A stretch of DNA of 64,000 nt from Chrysogorgia sp. JL179-B06 (lineage: Eukaryota > Cnidaria > Anthozoa > Scleralcyonacea > Chrysogorgiidae): NCBI GenBank assembly GCA_035772405.1, contig JAYKKM010000170.1, positions 186,001 through 250,000 on the forward strand, in the 5' to 3' direction. The notes under the pieces are model-generated. The model saw only the letters and a program-made list of their open reading frames with translations, was not told the DNA's origin and ran no database searches. Numbering within the stretch: the first letter of the stretch is position 1; each line of letters opens with the position of its first letter. Position numbers and translations under genes: made by a program. Positions 52,616 through 61,619 of this stretch are shown here, one piece after another.

Positions 52616-53265
52616 TCAATGTTTCAAACTTTTATAGAGTGATAAAAAATATTGTTGTTTCCATACTCTATTTATTTTTTCCATAATTTGAACACTAAAC
52701 AAAATTATTTCATACAACGAACAATGATGAATCTGTGATTCATGATATTTACAACATTTTTCTTTAATATTATACTTTTCAATTAATGTAGAATATTTTT
52801 CAATATTAAAATGTTCCAAATTGACACATGATAACTTAAGTTTTGCACATAATATAGACTCCAAAGTTCCACCTTTATATCCAAAAACATAAGAGTGTGA
52901 CCCATAAATCAATTTCAGTCGATCAACCATTTCGTTTTGATCCAAATAGTGGCGTTGTTTTTTATTCACATAATACAGTCCGTGTAAACGTTTCTGACAA
53001 ATAATAGTTTTTCTTTCTAAATAATTCAAATCTTTAAAATCAGGTACTGATGAATCGTAACATTGAAAAGATTCAAAATCTCCATTTTCTAAACAAATCA
53101 CAAAACCTCCAGATAAATCCATCGATGATTTAAATAAAAAGCTCCACAGTCAATCAAATGTGTAATTTTTTTCAAATAATAGCTCGCTGATTCTTTTAAA
53201 AAAGACTTATCTTTAATAGAGTTATAGGGACAATCCAAACGCGTTAACTCTTTGTATAAACTCAT
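52616..53265 (-). pseudogene. Polinton-family protein, KGGTLES / C..H type (frameshifted)
   Basis: The first piece from ATG 53,265 (MSLYKELTRLDCPYNSIKDK ... LNHRWIYL) passes in another frame, near 53,125, to GGFVICLENGDFESFQCYDS, RLHGLYYVNKKQRHYLDQNE, SYVFGYKGGTLESILC, LSCVNLEHFNIEKY, KCCKYHESQIHHCSLYEIIL. Proteins with an HGL.W, a xYxKGxEKxxxL strand, a NLE strand and a final CxxH...C element recur in Polintons and may be a DnaQ-like nuclease fold (memory, unchecked). One frameshift. Confidence 0.5.
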
Positions 53266-53339
53266 AACTAAATTGTAAAATGTTTTTAGTCGAATATTTA
53301 TACTATTTTTCCGACTAATAAACCTATATCATTTATTCA

Positions 53340-53570
53340 AAAATTGTCGATTGGTTAATAGTATTAAGTTGTGATTGGTGTTCAACAATCCGTCAATCAA
53401 AAAATTTCAACAAATATGATTGGTTATATTTTAAGCTAGTGAAAACTGATTGGTTAAATAATTCAACAACTGTCAATCAAACAATTTCAACAAATATGAT
53501 TGGCTAGAATTTAAACTCGTGAAAGGTCATTGGTTAAATAATTGTACCCTCCCTATAAACAAATATAAAA
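53340..53570 (+). promoter_or_regulatory. Promoter with repeated inverted CCAAT boxes
   Basis: At least six ATTGG motifs (at about 53,344, 53,379, 53,419, 53,449, 53,499 and 53,527) lie in two ~80-bp direct repeats (CAATTTCAACAAATATGATTGG), followed by TATAAAC at 53,554 and TATAAAA at 53,564. They precede the gene at 53,660. ATTGG motifs are also present in the TIRs (TCTGATTGGTCAATTCAAAT). Confidence 0.55.
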
Positions 53571-53659
53571 ACCCAACCCAAGGGTCTACACCTCTAAAAG
53601 CAATCATATCCCATAGAGGAAGGTTATAAGAAAAATTTCAAAAGAAAAATAAGAAAAAG

Positions 53660-53902
53660 ATGGATAGGGAAATACTTCTCAAAGATGTGAAGGCCTATTA
53701 CGACGGTGGCAACTTTTGTGTGTTCCTGAAGAAAGAGCGCCCGAAGGAAGATACCCTGCCGAAAGACCCGATCACCAGAGCACAAAAAAGGAAGATGATG
53801 GATGAAATAGACTCGTGGGGCAAATTGATGCACCAATGCCTAAACGACGTGGTGAATGAAAAAAAGAAAAAAACACTGGCAAGAATAACATTGATCAAAT
53901 AA
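53660..53902 (+). CDS. Small charged viral protein (80 aa)
   Basis: MDREILLKDVKAYYDGGNFC, LKKERPKEDTLPKDPITRAQ, KRKMMDEIDSWGKL, ending ARITLIK. Base composition is less AT-rich than its neighbours. It has the most elaborate promoter of the element, suggesting strong or early expression (inference). Not recognised; intact. Confidence 0.6.
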   Translation: MDREILLKDVKAYYDGGNFCVFLKKERPKEDTLPKDPITRAQKRKMMDEIDSWGKLMHQCLNDVVNEKKKKTLARITLIK

Positions 53903-53959
53903 TGACATAAAAACAATGACATAAAAACAATTTTAAAAACCTAATACTGATTCATATTA

Positions 53960-54092
53960 ATATTATTTTTTGTCTTTTATTCTACCGATTGTTGTTTGAG
54001 TCTTTTTCATGGGGTAAAGCGTCTTATAAGCACACGATGATGTGTCAATTGTTTGCGCTGCCATAAGCATTTTATCTACTAATCATTTTAAA
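53960..54092 (-). repeat. Partial duplicate of the YLQG gene
   Basis: The stretch GCACACGATGATGTGTCAAT ... GCGCTGCCATAAGCATTTTATC (54,029-54,077) resembles CACACGACGGTGTACCGATAG ... GCGCTGCTATAAGCATTTGATC (54,430-54,482) in the adjacent gene. A diverged fragment, non-coding now. Confidence 0.5.
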
Positions 54093-54094
54093 TA

Positions 54095-54538
54095 CTATTT
54101 TTGTCTTTTTTCATCCAATTGTTTTTTGCGTAGTTTTCGACAATTAATTTTTGTATGATCGGCTAATTTACGACATCTATCTTCATCCCAACATTTCCCT
54201 GTTCAAGCGCGTCGACGTCCATATTGAATAAACGTTGAAGGTTCATAAATGCGACCCGCGTAGTGATATATATCGTCGATAAAAGATCGACAAACTTCTG
54301 TGGGTATTAAAAGCCATTTCCACACTTTATCTTCATAACACCGGTCTTTAAAAATGACCATCCCTTGAAGATATCCCCGACTATTTTCAGTAGGACAATT
54401 ACACTCAAAGAACGATATTTCTTCCATATCAAAAACACACGACGGTGTACCGATAGTTCGCGCTGCTATAAGCATTTGATCGGCGCGTTCTTTAGTACGA
54501 CAACCAAAAGTCCAAGTCTTTCGCTTTGGGGAATACAT
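54095..54538 (-). pseudogene. YLQG/EPSTFI protein, copy 2 (in-frame TGA)
   Basis: MYSPKRKTWTFGCRTKERAD, GTPSC, ISFFECNCPTENSRGYLQGM, RIYEPSTFIQYGRRRA, then TGA at 54,203-54,205; the same frame continues GKCWDEDRCRKLADHTKINC to TAG 54,095. The part after the stop is collinear with the basic C terminus of copy 1 (31,061-31,498), so the TGA is a nonsense change, probably C to T at a CGA codon. It faces copy 1 in opposite orientation across the element. Confidence 0.65.
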
Positions 54539-54754
54539 CTTTTCAAATATACTGATGTTTAACGTTTAGTACCTATCTTTTATAGCAAAAATTTATATAA
54601 CCAACACGAATTCACACAGACAAATAAATATATTTTATGAAATGATTGAGGGGTCGTATTTCACATACCGCACGCAAACTGAAATTGTATAATCAAACCA
54701 AATAAATCAGACATCAACCCCTGACGATTTTGAAATTGAACATATGCTTTTCTT

Positions 54755-54910
54755 TTATTTTTTGTAAATCTCAAACGCGTTATAATATTGGGTAGTTGAT
54801 ATGGGCAAATCGTACCCAAAAACATCTGTTCCGATAATACACACACTTGGCGGATTATAATATTGGCTGCGTTGGTATGGATAGACGTGCACAAAAACAT
54901 CTGTCAACAT
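54755..54910 (-). CDS. Small ORF with internal repeat (51 aa)
   Basis: MLTDVFVHVYPYQRSQYYNP then GTDVFGYDLPISTTQYYN: two similar halves (TDVFxxxxPxxxxQYYN). The repeat at protein level favours this frame over a longer overlapping frame. The product is unknown and may be untranslated. Confidence 0.3.
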   Translation of the reverse strand: MLTDVFVHVYPYQRSQYYNPPSVCIIGTDVFGYDLPISTTQYYNAFEIYKK

Positions 54911-55234
54911 GACTCAACATCGTTCTAACGAAAAATAGTGTTTCAGATTTTATTTTTATAATATAAAAACGATATGGAATCACAAACAGTCTTTAACTTT
55001 ATATTATACATCTACGTATTTTAGTCTAAAAATAAAAAGCCAAAATTTAACCTTGACCGCGAATGTTAATAACAAAATACTTCACATTCCATTAATGACC
55101 TTGACCGAATCGGGATAACATTTCTAAAAATAAAATATGGCACTCTCTCTAAACCTTGAAAGACACTAACCTCTAAACCAATGAAACACGCTGAAAATAA
55201 ACTAATGAAATCACTTTTACTATTTTATAAAATA
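54911..55234. promoter_or_regulatory. Intergenic region with AACCTTGACC / TGACCTTGA motifs
   Basis: No gene. AACCTTGACCGCG (55,049) and AATGACCTTGACCG (55,094) repeat the motif found at 45.8-46.05 kb, upstream of the Pro-rich gene at 55,275 with its TATATAAG box at 55,235-55,242. Confidence 0.45.
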
Positions 55235-55274
55235 TATATAAGAACCTCGGTTTTCAAACATTTTTAAAAATCAA

Positions 55275-56048
55275 ATGGCTAGGATCAGACATGGTAGACC
55301 AAAACATATCCCGTACAAAGACGAAGGAAACAATATGCATGAAACAACATCGAGCTATGGAAAAGGGAAAGGTTTTTCACAAATGTCGCAACTACGCAAC
55401 GAATTTTTACAAAAACAGTTGGGGCTTTACATCTCAGATATATCCTCGGAGTCACAGTCTGACGATGAAGAAGAAGAGGTAAAATTAATCGACGATGTTT
55501 GTAGAATCATTGAGTCTTCGACACCACCACCACTACCATTATCACCCTATCCGCTTACCCCGCTAGAGGAAATACCAATACCAGATCTACCTCCTCCTCC
55601 TCCTCCTACCCAAAAGCATATTGTCGTCGATGTCTTACAAGTACCGGCGATAAATATTCCCGAAACGTTCCCCGACGAAGTCTTACCGGCGATAAATATT
55701 CCCGAAACGTTCCCCGACGAAGTCTTACCGACGATAAATATCTCCGAAGAAAACGTGCTCCCATTACAAGCACCAAGCGAAAACTTCATCACAATACAAG
55801 AAGAAGCGTCAACATTATTTAATTTATCAAACACCCTTGACTTTGATAATTTAGATTTAGGTTCATATAGACAATTAAAATTTATATTTAGAGAAAAAGA
55901 AAGAATAATAAGAAAATTTAATGTATATAAAAATAATGGAATAGGAATTAGATTATTAGAAAGAAACTATCGGAAAACATTTAAGAAAATAGAAAAAACA
56001 CGTAATGAAAGTATTTTTAAAAAAAAGAATTTTAAAAAAGTTGTATAG
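55275..56048 (+). CDS. Pro/acid-rich viral protein with tandem PAINIPETFPDEV repeats (257 aa)
   Basis: MARIRHGRPKHIPYKDEGNN; acidic QSDDEEEEVKLIDDVC; proline tracts (TPPPLPLSPYPLTPL, DLPPPPPPTQ); then PAINIPETFPDEVL twice and a third partial PTINISEENVL; C-terminal basic helix (YRQLKFIFREKERIIRKF). Low-complexity middle and a TATA box 30-40 bp upstream suggest a regulatory or structural accessory protein. The repeats differ by few bases, so they are recent. No known family. Confidence 0.6.
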   Translation: MARIRHGRPKHIPYKDEGNNMHETTSSYGKGKGFSQMSQLRNEFLQKQLGLYISDISSESQSDDEEEEVKLIDDVCRIIESSTPPPLPLSPYPLTPLEEIPIPDLPPPPPPTQKHIVVDVLQVPAINIPETFPDEVLPAINIPETFPDEVLPTINISEENVLPLQAPSENFITIQEEASTLFNLSNTLDFDNLDLGSYRQLKFIFREKERIIRKFNVYKNNGIGIRLLERNYRKTFKKIEKTRNESIFKKKNFKKVV

Positions 56049-56061
56049 AAAATAAACGGTT

Positions 56062-56101
<40 letters not shown>

Positions 56102-56143
56102 GTGTGTGTGTGTGTGAAATTTGTTTTTTACTTCCAAATAAAA

Positions 56144-56547
56144 ATGGATATCATTCTCGAAGAACTTGCAAGAAACAATATTAAATACAAAAAATTGAAA
56201 CCCTTAATACAAAATTGTATTACAAATCAAGAGAATATGTTGAAAAACATTATTTTACAAATCGATAGTCAACAAATGGAATTGGTTTATAAACAAATGG
56301 AACGTTATGAAACAGGACATATCATCGCGTTTTATTGTTTAATTCATTTTTTTTCGATGGAAAATATGTTGGAGAAAAAGAAATTGAACTAATTCAATAT
56401 TGGACAAGATTAACAATTACAGATTTTAAAACTTCAAAAAAAACAATTTTATTAGAAAATCCTTTATTTACATTTCCTTTTTATTTTTACACTTTTATTA
56501 CAATATTATTTACTATAATGTCACAACATCATGTAATTTTATTTTAA
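56144..56547 (+). pseudogene. Viral ORF, probably one gene with a frameshift
   Basis: MDIILEELARNNIKYKKLKP ... HIIAFYCLIHFFS ends in frame one at 56,390; the overlapping frame (from ~56,335) continues GEKEIELIQYWTRLTITDFK ... LENPLFTFPFYFYTF to 56,547. A one-base change in the T-run at 56,346-56,355 would join them. Preceded by (TA)n/(TG)n at 56,062-56,116. Function unknown. Confidence 0.45.
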
Positions 56548-57235
56548 AATGTCTAAAATCAAAAAGATAATTATGTGTTTGTAAATAGGTCATCAGATAA
56601 TCTACTGGATATTCTTGTATATTAACTTGATCAAAATATATTTTAAAATATGGTGTTAATAAATTATACTCTAATAATTCTAACCCATAGTTGTCATAAT
56701 ATATTCCAGAGTTATAAATTGGATTATCGATAGTTACAGGGAATGAATGAATTATTTGCGTTTTAGAAGATAGTATCTCGAAAAAATTTTCACATCTCAA
56801 TATTTGGGTATCAAAAATATAATCATTTACAGGGTTAGACAGGGTGGATTTGTGCTTACAATTTTTATACTTACAACGCTGATTAAAAAAATAACCCGTA
56901 GGTGTAACATCAAAATTATATAAAACGCGATTAAGATCAATATCTGTTAAATTATTATTTTCAATTCTACCATGAGGGTTATGTTTTGGACAATAAAAAA
57001 TAAAACATGCTGCTATGCAAAATATATTATATCTAAACGTTCGAGAATTATTAGCTAGACACGCTAATAAAAAATATGGCGCTACAGTTAATAAATAAAG
57101 CGAAAGATCAATTAAAATGGGGAAGTCAGCGTCTCTACCTATTTTATAAAGCATGTGAAATATAAATGTTCTACCCACCCCAAAGGGAATCGGTAAACGC
57201 TTCACTTCCTGTGAAGGTGAAACAATAGGGGACAT
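56513..57235 (-). CDS. Viral ORF, aromatic-rich (240 aa), possibly the 3' part of a larger gene
   Basis: MSPIVSPSQEVKRLPIPFGV, hydrophobic segments (LSLYLLTVAPYFLLACLANN, YNIFCIAACFIFYCPKHNPH) and QRCKYKNCKHKSTL. It overlaps the upstream ORF (57,202-57,690) by 34 bp in another frame. Either two overlapping genes or one ~400-aa gene with a frameshift. Possible membrane association; family unknown. Confidence 0.5.
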   Translation of the reverse strand: MSPIVSPSQEVKRLPIPFGVGRTFIFHMLYKIGRDADFPILIDLSLYLLTVAPYFLLACLANNSRTFRYNIFCIAACFIFYCPKHNPHGRIENNNLTDIDLNRVLYNFDVTPTGYFFNQRCKYKNCKHKSTLSNPVNDYIFDTQILRCENFFEILSSKTQIIHSFPVTIDNPIYNSGIYYDNYGLELLEYNLLTPYFKIYFDQVNIQEYPVDYLMTYLQTHNYLFDFRHFKIKLHDVVTL

Positions 57236-57690
57236 AAAATGATAATTATCATCATAAAAATATTGGGTCTTGTAACAGTAATATATAAACTATCTAAGTA
57301 GGTGTTATCTAAACTAAATAATGATGATACTAAACATGGGTTCTTTGATAATATGAACCCGTGAGGAGTTGAACATCTATGTAAAACATATTTTTCACTA
57401 CTGTCAATATATGGAACAATGTATTTTGATTTTCCTCCTTGTTCAACGGTCCAACATTTATAAAGTTTCATGTCTTTTACAGCTGGATCGTTTAATCGTA
57501 ACAAACAAAATCCCGTATAAAATTTTGCAAAAACATCTGTTTCAAGCTGTAAACAACCAATTATTTCACCACAATAGTAATTCAAAAGTCCAAACATCCA
57601 ATAGATAAAACCAATCTGTGGATTTCTAAAGCGTTGAAAATACGGTACAACTTTTAAAATATGTAAAAAAGAAATGTTTTTTTCTTCCAC
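57202..57690 (-). CDS. Viral ORF (162 aa), possibly the 5' part of the same gene
   Basis: MEEKNISFLHILKVVPYFQR, FIYWMFGLLNYYCGEIIGCL, KCWTVEQGGKSKYIVPYIDS, CSTPHGFILSKNPCLVSSLF. It ends shortly after the downstream ORF opens. Last gene before the right TIR. Unrecognised. Confidence 0.5.
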   Translation of the reverse strand: MEEKNISFLHILKVVPYFQRFRNPQIGFIYWMFGLLNYYCGEIIGCLQLETDVFAKFYTGFCLLRLNDPAVKDMKLYKCWTVEQGGKSKYIVPYIDSSEKYVLHRCSTPHGFILSKNPCLVSSLFSLDNTYLDSLYITVTRPNIFMMIIIILCPLLFHLHRK

Positions 57691-59120
57691 TTTCCTTTTT
57701 TCACACGCCTTTCCAAAATGGGTCGAGTGGGTAAAGTGCTTTTTCTCTTAGCTTGATTTTTCATCTAAAAAATCAAATACAAATACGATCATTACAATAC
57801 TATTCATAATACTGCAGAAAAAAACTTGAAAAAATAACCCTATAAAAGTATAAATAAATAGTAAATATTATACAAATTCATATACTTACCTTACGAGTTT
57901 CTATTGATATTCACAATTCTTAAACATTCTACTCTTTAAAACCTCTGGCGCACCCCCTCTTATATATGTATCTCATCCACTGATTGCCTTCCGGTTTTTA
58001 TTTTATAAAATAAAAAACAAAAATTCTATTTTACAGGGGGGTAACCACACCCTGTTCACTTCACTTCTGGTGTTAATCGAGGACACATCTCTCTCTTGCT
58101 CTCTCTCTGTCTTTATTTATTTTATAAAATACTTTTTTGCAAGTAACTTTTACATTTTTTTTTTTTAAATAATTTTTACTTTTTATATTTTTAAAAAAAT
58201 AATTACTCCTACTACCGTGTGCTCGCTTGAAAGTCGTACTCTCAAAAAGTGCGAAGCGCTTGAACCCTCCAATGAGCTGTAGTATTTATTACTAACCAGC
58301 ATTGGTGCGCATTCAACCCGCAGTACTCTTGTAAATCGCGACTGGTTTAGACTTTATTGTCTGGTCTTCCTCTCTAAAAAAGAGGTTGATGTCAGGTGGG
58401 ACTAGTCCATAGCGACATTTAGCTCACCGCCAGATCAATCGATTGCTTGTTGTACGTTATGGGTTTTTGGATGTTAGCATGTGGTGAAAGAGCTAGCTAA
58501 AGTAACACATAGTTTCACAGGAGTATTTATTTTTATTTTTACTTTTTTAAGACAAAAATATATACAAAAGCACACACAATATATATCGAAAGTGCTTGTA
58601 CATTATGTTACTGGATCTACCTCTATATTAAAGTGTATATTTTGTATATATATTTTAAATAAACACATAACAACCCTCTAGTAATAAATTTGGGAAGAAT
58701 GGGTTATTCTTCCCATTTCCACACACTAGGACAATTCCCACCCTATAAAAATAAAAATATATATCATTTTAAAAAAAAAACCACCCAAAAATCTTAATCG
58801 TATCTTTTTCCCCAAAAACGTTTCACTATCAGACAAAGGTGAAGGTCATTCAAGGTGACTAATGCAAAGCAAGTACTGACGTCTTTTGCTAGATGGATTT
58901 AAAGAGCTGTGATGGAACAGGAACATAATATTTAGTAACAGATTTTTAGTGTTTCATACAATCGATGACCAGTAACGTCTGATCATCAATTATACGGAAC
59001 ACGAAAATTCTGCGACTAAATTTTCTGTTCTTGGTCCATCACTGCTCTCTAACCCCATCTAGCATCTGCGACAGCACTTATTCAACTCATAATTCAATGC
59101 ACTATATATACTAACTGTAT
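57691..59120. other. Non-coding region before the right TIR
   Basis: About 1.4 kb with no convincing gene; ORFs are short and AT-biased. Contains a GAAGGTCATTCAAGGTGAC double half-site at 58,840-58,858 and TATATA tracts at 58,556 and 58,639. The left end has no equivalent long gap, so genes may have been lost here. Confidence 0.5.
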
Positions 59121-59470
59121 AAACGTATCTACTTCCGGAAACGTCTTTTCCCCAAAAACCTTTTCCAAAAAAATAATACCCTATTTACTTCCGGTATATC
59201 ATCTTACACCTCATTCAAGCTCTGGTCGTCGTTGAGGTAACATCTCCGTCACGCGCGCTCATTTCTTATTCTCAAACTGATCAAATTGCAATAAGTATTG
59301 ATTTAAATTGACTTCCCCTCCTGAATATTTTGGGACACCTCCCTGGAAATAATGCGATACCCTTTTCTCTGATTGGTCAATTCAAATCAATACTGCAATC
59401 TGATTGGTTAAGAGCTAGTGCCAATCCCTTACACATGTATATATATATATATATATATATACATGACTAC
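59121..59470. repeat. Right terminal inverted repeat
   Basis: AACGTATCTACTTCCGGAAACG to CTCATTTCTTATTCTCAAACTG, then AGTGCCAATCCCTTACACATG, (TA)n and CATGACTAC, the inverse of 28,141-28,865 without the ~360-bp insert. The outer ~165 bp shows no differences from the left; the inner ~140 bp differs at a few positions. Confidence 0.9.
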
Positions 59471-59647
59471 TTGTGGAGAGTTGAAATGGTCGTCGTCCTG
59501 CTCCAAATCACTCGTTCTACAAGACCAAATATTTGTCAAATCTGACGCAGGGCTTCCATTAAACGTAGGGCTTGGGCTTCCAAACGCAGAGCTTCCAAAC
59601 GCAGAGCTGCAATCCGGTTCCCCCAATTCGGTAGTATTGAGAGCCAT
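59471..59647 (-). CDS. Host gene first exon, upstream half (interrupted)
   Basis: ATG at 59,647 on the minus strand: MALNTTELGEPDC, then a repeated SSAFGS pair, SPTFNGSPASDLTNIW, ending DDDHFNSPQ at the target duplication, where the viral element begins. The other half continues in frame at 27,958-28,140. GC-richer than the element. The protein is not recognised; the Ser/Gly/Asp-rich N terminus looks disordered. Insertion disrupts this allele. Confidence 0.6.
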
Positions 59648-60240
59648 CTTCCATACGTTAGCAATGATATTCACGTATCACAGTGATGCAACGATCCGTA
59701 GAGATACAAGAAAAATATCGTATTTGTGTTTCTGTTTTCCGCTTTCGTTAAACGTCACAACTGTAGGCAAAGTGCTCAGACCAACGGTTTTTTTGGCTTT
59801 CAAATTACGACAGCGATTTTTGCGCATTCTGATTGGCTCATTTTCACACGGCACGGCGACGTGTCAGTTCCTGTCTCAAATTAGAACGCATTCGAGAAAT
59901 AGAAACGAGTTCCTATGAAAAATGTGTCTATTAATAGCACAATATCGTTAAGGGAGTGCGAGATATCTTACGTTAATTTTATCAAGGTATTTTATTATAG
60001 AAGAAATATATATTTGTTTTCGAACCTGCACATTGCACAATGTATGCAATTGTAATTGTGCACGCCCCTTGTGGAAATCAGCCTAGGTTGACAATGGTTA
60101 GCGTGTTTAAATAAAGTTTCTATCTATCTATGCCACCTAATGACAGATGACAAAGCATAATCAGATCTTGAAACTCAAAATATGAGGTAAAACAGGACAA
60201 GGAGTGAAACCGTTCGACTCTTTGTCTTGTTTTAGCTCAC
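59648..60240. other. Upstream region of two divergent host genes
   Basis: No gene seen. It lies between the minus-strand interrupted gene and the plus-strand gene starting at 60,741, so it likely contains both promoters. A TATCTATC tract occurs near 60,120. Confidence 0.45.
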
Positions 60241-60242
60241 AT

Positions 60243-60815
60243 TTTGAGTTTCCAAATGTTTATTTTCGCGCCTCTGGTTTTTTGGTTCATGTTTGGTGTT
60301 TCGTCAGGACTACAGTCACAAGTAAAGGAAGCGAACTTGTCATAATGATAGGTGGCATAATTCCCAAACAAAGGAGTGTGGTAACACAGGCCAACACAGT
60401 GTCGTGTGCCTGGCGTATGTTATTTTATTTCGGACCGATCCGCGTCAAAATGTCGAAAACGAAGTCAAGTACCCGTAGCTCAGATAGTTCCAAAGAAAGC
60501 TTTTGTCGAGGGAAGTGATGGTTTTATTTTCGCGCCTCGTTTTGATTGTTTGGTGTTTCGTCAGGACTAAGTAAAGGAAACGAACTTGTCATAATGATAG
60601 GTGACACAATTCCCAAACAAAGGAGTGCGGTAACACAGGCCAACACAGCTGTGTCGTTGCTACTGTGTCGTACACCTTCGTGTTATTTTGTTTCGGACCG
60701 ATAGTGGCTACGGTAGGTTGTGAAAGCTTTCAGCGTCAAAATGTCGAAAACGAAGTCAAGTACCCGTAGCTCAGGTAGTTCCAAAGAAAGGTTTGATCGA
60801 GGCAAGTGGTGGTTT
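60243..60815 (+). repeat. Tandem duplication covering a first exon and its upstream region
   Basis: 60,252-60,520 and 60,530-60,810 are direct copies (TTCGCGCCTC, GAACTTGTCATAATGATAGG, AATTCCCAAACAAAGGAGTG, CAAAATGTCGAAAACGAAGT). Both carry MSKTKSSTRSS; the first copy reads K-stop-W (AAGTGATGG at 60,514) where the second reads KWW (AAGTGGTGG). Confidence 0.75.
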
Positions 60816-60935
60816 ACACGCGAGGAGTCAAAAGTATTTATAGAAAGAGGTCCAAACCGCGCAAAATCGAATGGCAACGAACTCCTGAACGTTATTGCCA
60901 TACAAGCAAGTTTGACTAAAGTGGATGTGATGAAA
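60741..60935 (+). CDS. Host gene, exon 1 (ParB-motif gene)
   Basis: MSKTKSSTRSSGSSKERFDR, KWWFTREESKVFIERGPNRA, ending TKVDVMK before a gtgag donor. 65 codons, phase 0, joining exon 2 at 61,060. A Ser-rich basic start then a folded region. Not recognised alone. Confidence 0.65.
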
Positions 60936-61059
60936 GTGAGTACTCTTCACAGATTTTATTATTGATTTTGTTTCTTCGTCCTGTGTTCTATAAATTACCG
61001 ATTAATTTCCCAATAATACCGAACAGCGGGATTAATTGTTTCATATCGTTGACTTGTAG

Positions 61060-61555
61060 ATTTATTTCCGTGGTAAAGATGAGCCATTAGTGTTCAAGCT
61101 CACTCTATTCGACTTCACTGGTAACAACTTCTCGCGAACTTTCGAACCACACATCAAGTCCACCAAAAGCTTTGTCATTCGATTTAGTACGGTGATCGAT
61201 GAAATCACTGGAAAGAAAAATCAGTCTGGCAACAATGTCAATGCCGAAGGCGATCAAGCACCTGAACGGTCTGAACCGAGTCCAATCACGAGTTTGCGTC
61301 AAATGCTAGTAGATTCTCCGTTGTCAGATATTGAGGAAGTGGAAGAAAGCGGCGATATCCTTCACGCGCCAACACCGCCAAGAGTGGATAGCCCAACTGG
61401 CCGAAAGCGCAGACGTTTAGAAGCACCAGAAGTAGATCCGCTTCCAACAGAATTAGTGGAAAAGCGAATCAAGGATGACGCAGAACCTCGCGCAGAACCT
61501 TGGAACGACAACGAGTTCCAAGGGTACGTCAAGGAAATGTTTACAATCAGAGAAG
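61060..61555 (+). CDS. Host gene, exon 2 (ParB-motif gene)
   Basis: Acceptor cttgtag, then IYFRGKDEPLVFKLTLFDFT, FEPHIKSTKSFVIRFSTVID, a low-complexity linker (DSPLSDIEEVEESGDI) and a nuclear-localisation-like TGRKRRRLEAPEVD, ending MFTIREG-type sequence at a gtgtg donor. One base remains, completing an Asp codon with exon 3 at 63,018. The basic cluster suggests a nuclear protein. Confidence 0.65.
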
Positions 61556-61619
61556 GTGTGTTTTAAGTTCTAACTTATTTAATGAAGTTTTCTGTATAAA
61601 AGTGATATATTTTGCAGGA

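Larger units (their letters stand above)
28141..59470. mobile_element. Endogenous Polinton/Maverick (adintovirus-like), 31.3 kb
   Basis: Hallmarks present: terminal inverted repeats, 6-7 bp target duplication, protein-primed family B polymerase (46,615-50,755), retroviral-type integrase (38,385-39,286), packaging ATPase (44,998-45,675), adenain-like protease (43,961-44,548), major capsid protein (41,225-42,485) and a probable minor capsid protein (39,328-40,149). This gene set defines Polintons/Mavericks, also called endogenous adintoviruses. At 31.3 kb, including a 1.4 kb nested repeat, it is larger than the usual 15-20 kb. At least a dozen genes carry stops or frameshifts, so this copy cannot make virions unaided. 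Host integration is within a coding exon. Confidence 0.95.

Noticed and set aside
54661..54900. 79-aa minus-strand ORF
   Set aside because: An overlapping 51-aa frame (54,755-54,910) shows a protein-level internal repeat and is the better candidate; both remain weak.
28141..59470. Alternative genetic code with TAA as sense
   Set aside because: Many intact viral genes end in TAA, and frameshifts coexist with the stops, so decay is simpler.
59418..59918. 166-aa plus-strand ORF at the right boundary
   Set aside because: It begins in the TIR and (TA)n tract and runs antisense to the host first exon; frame not supported.
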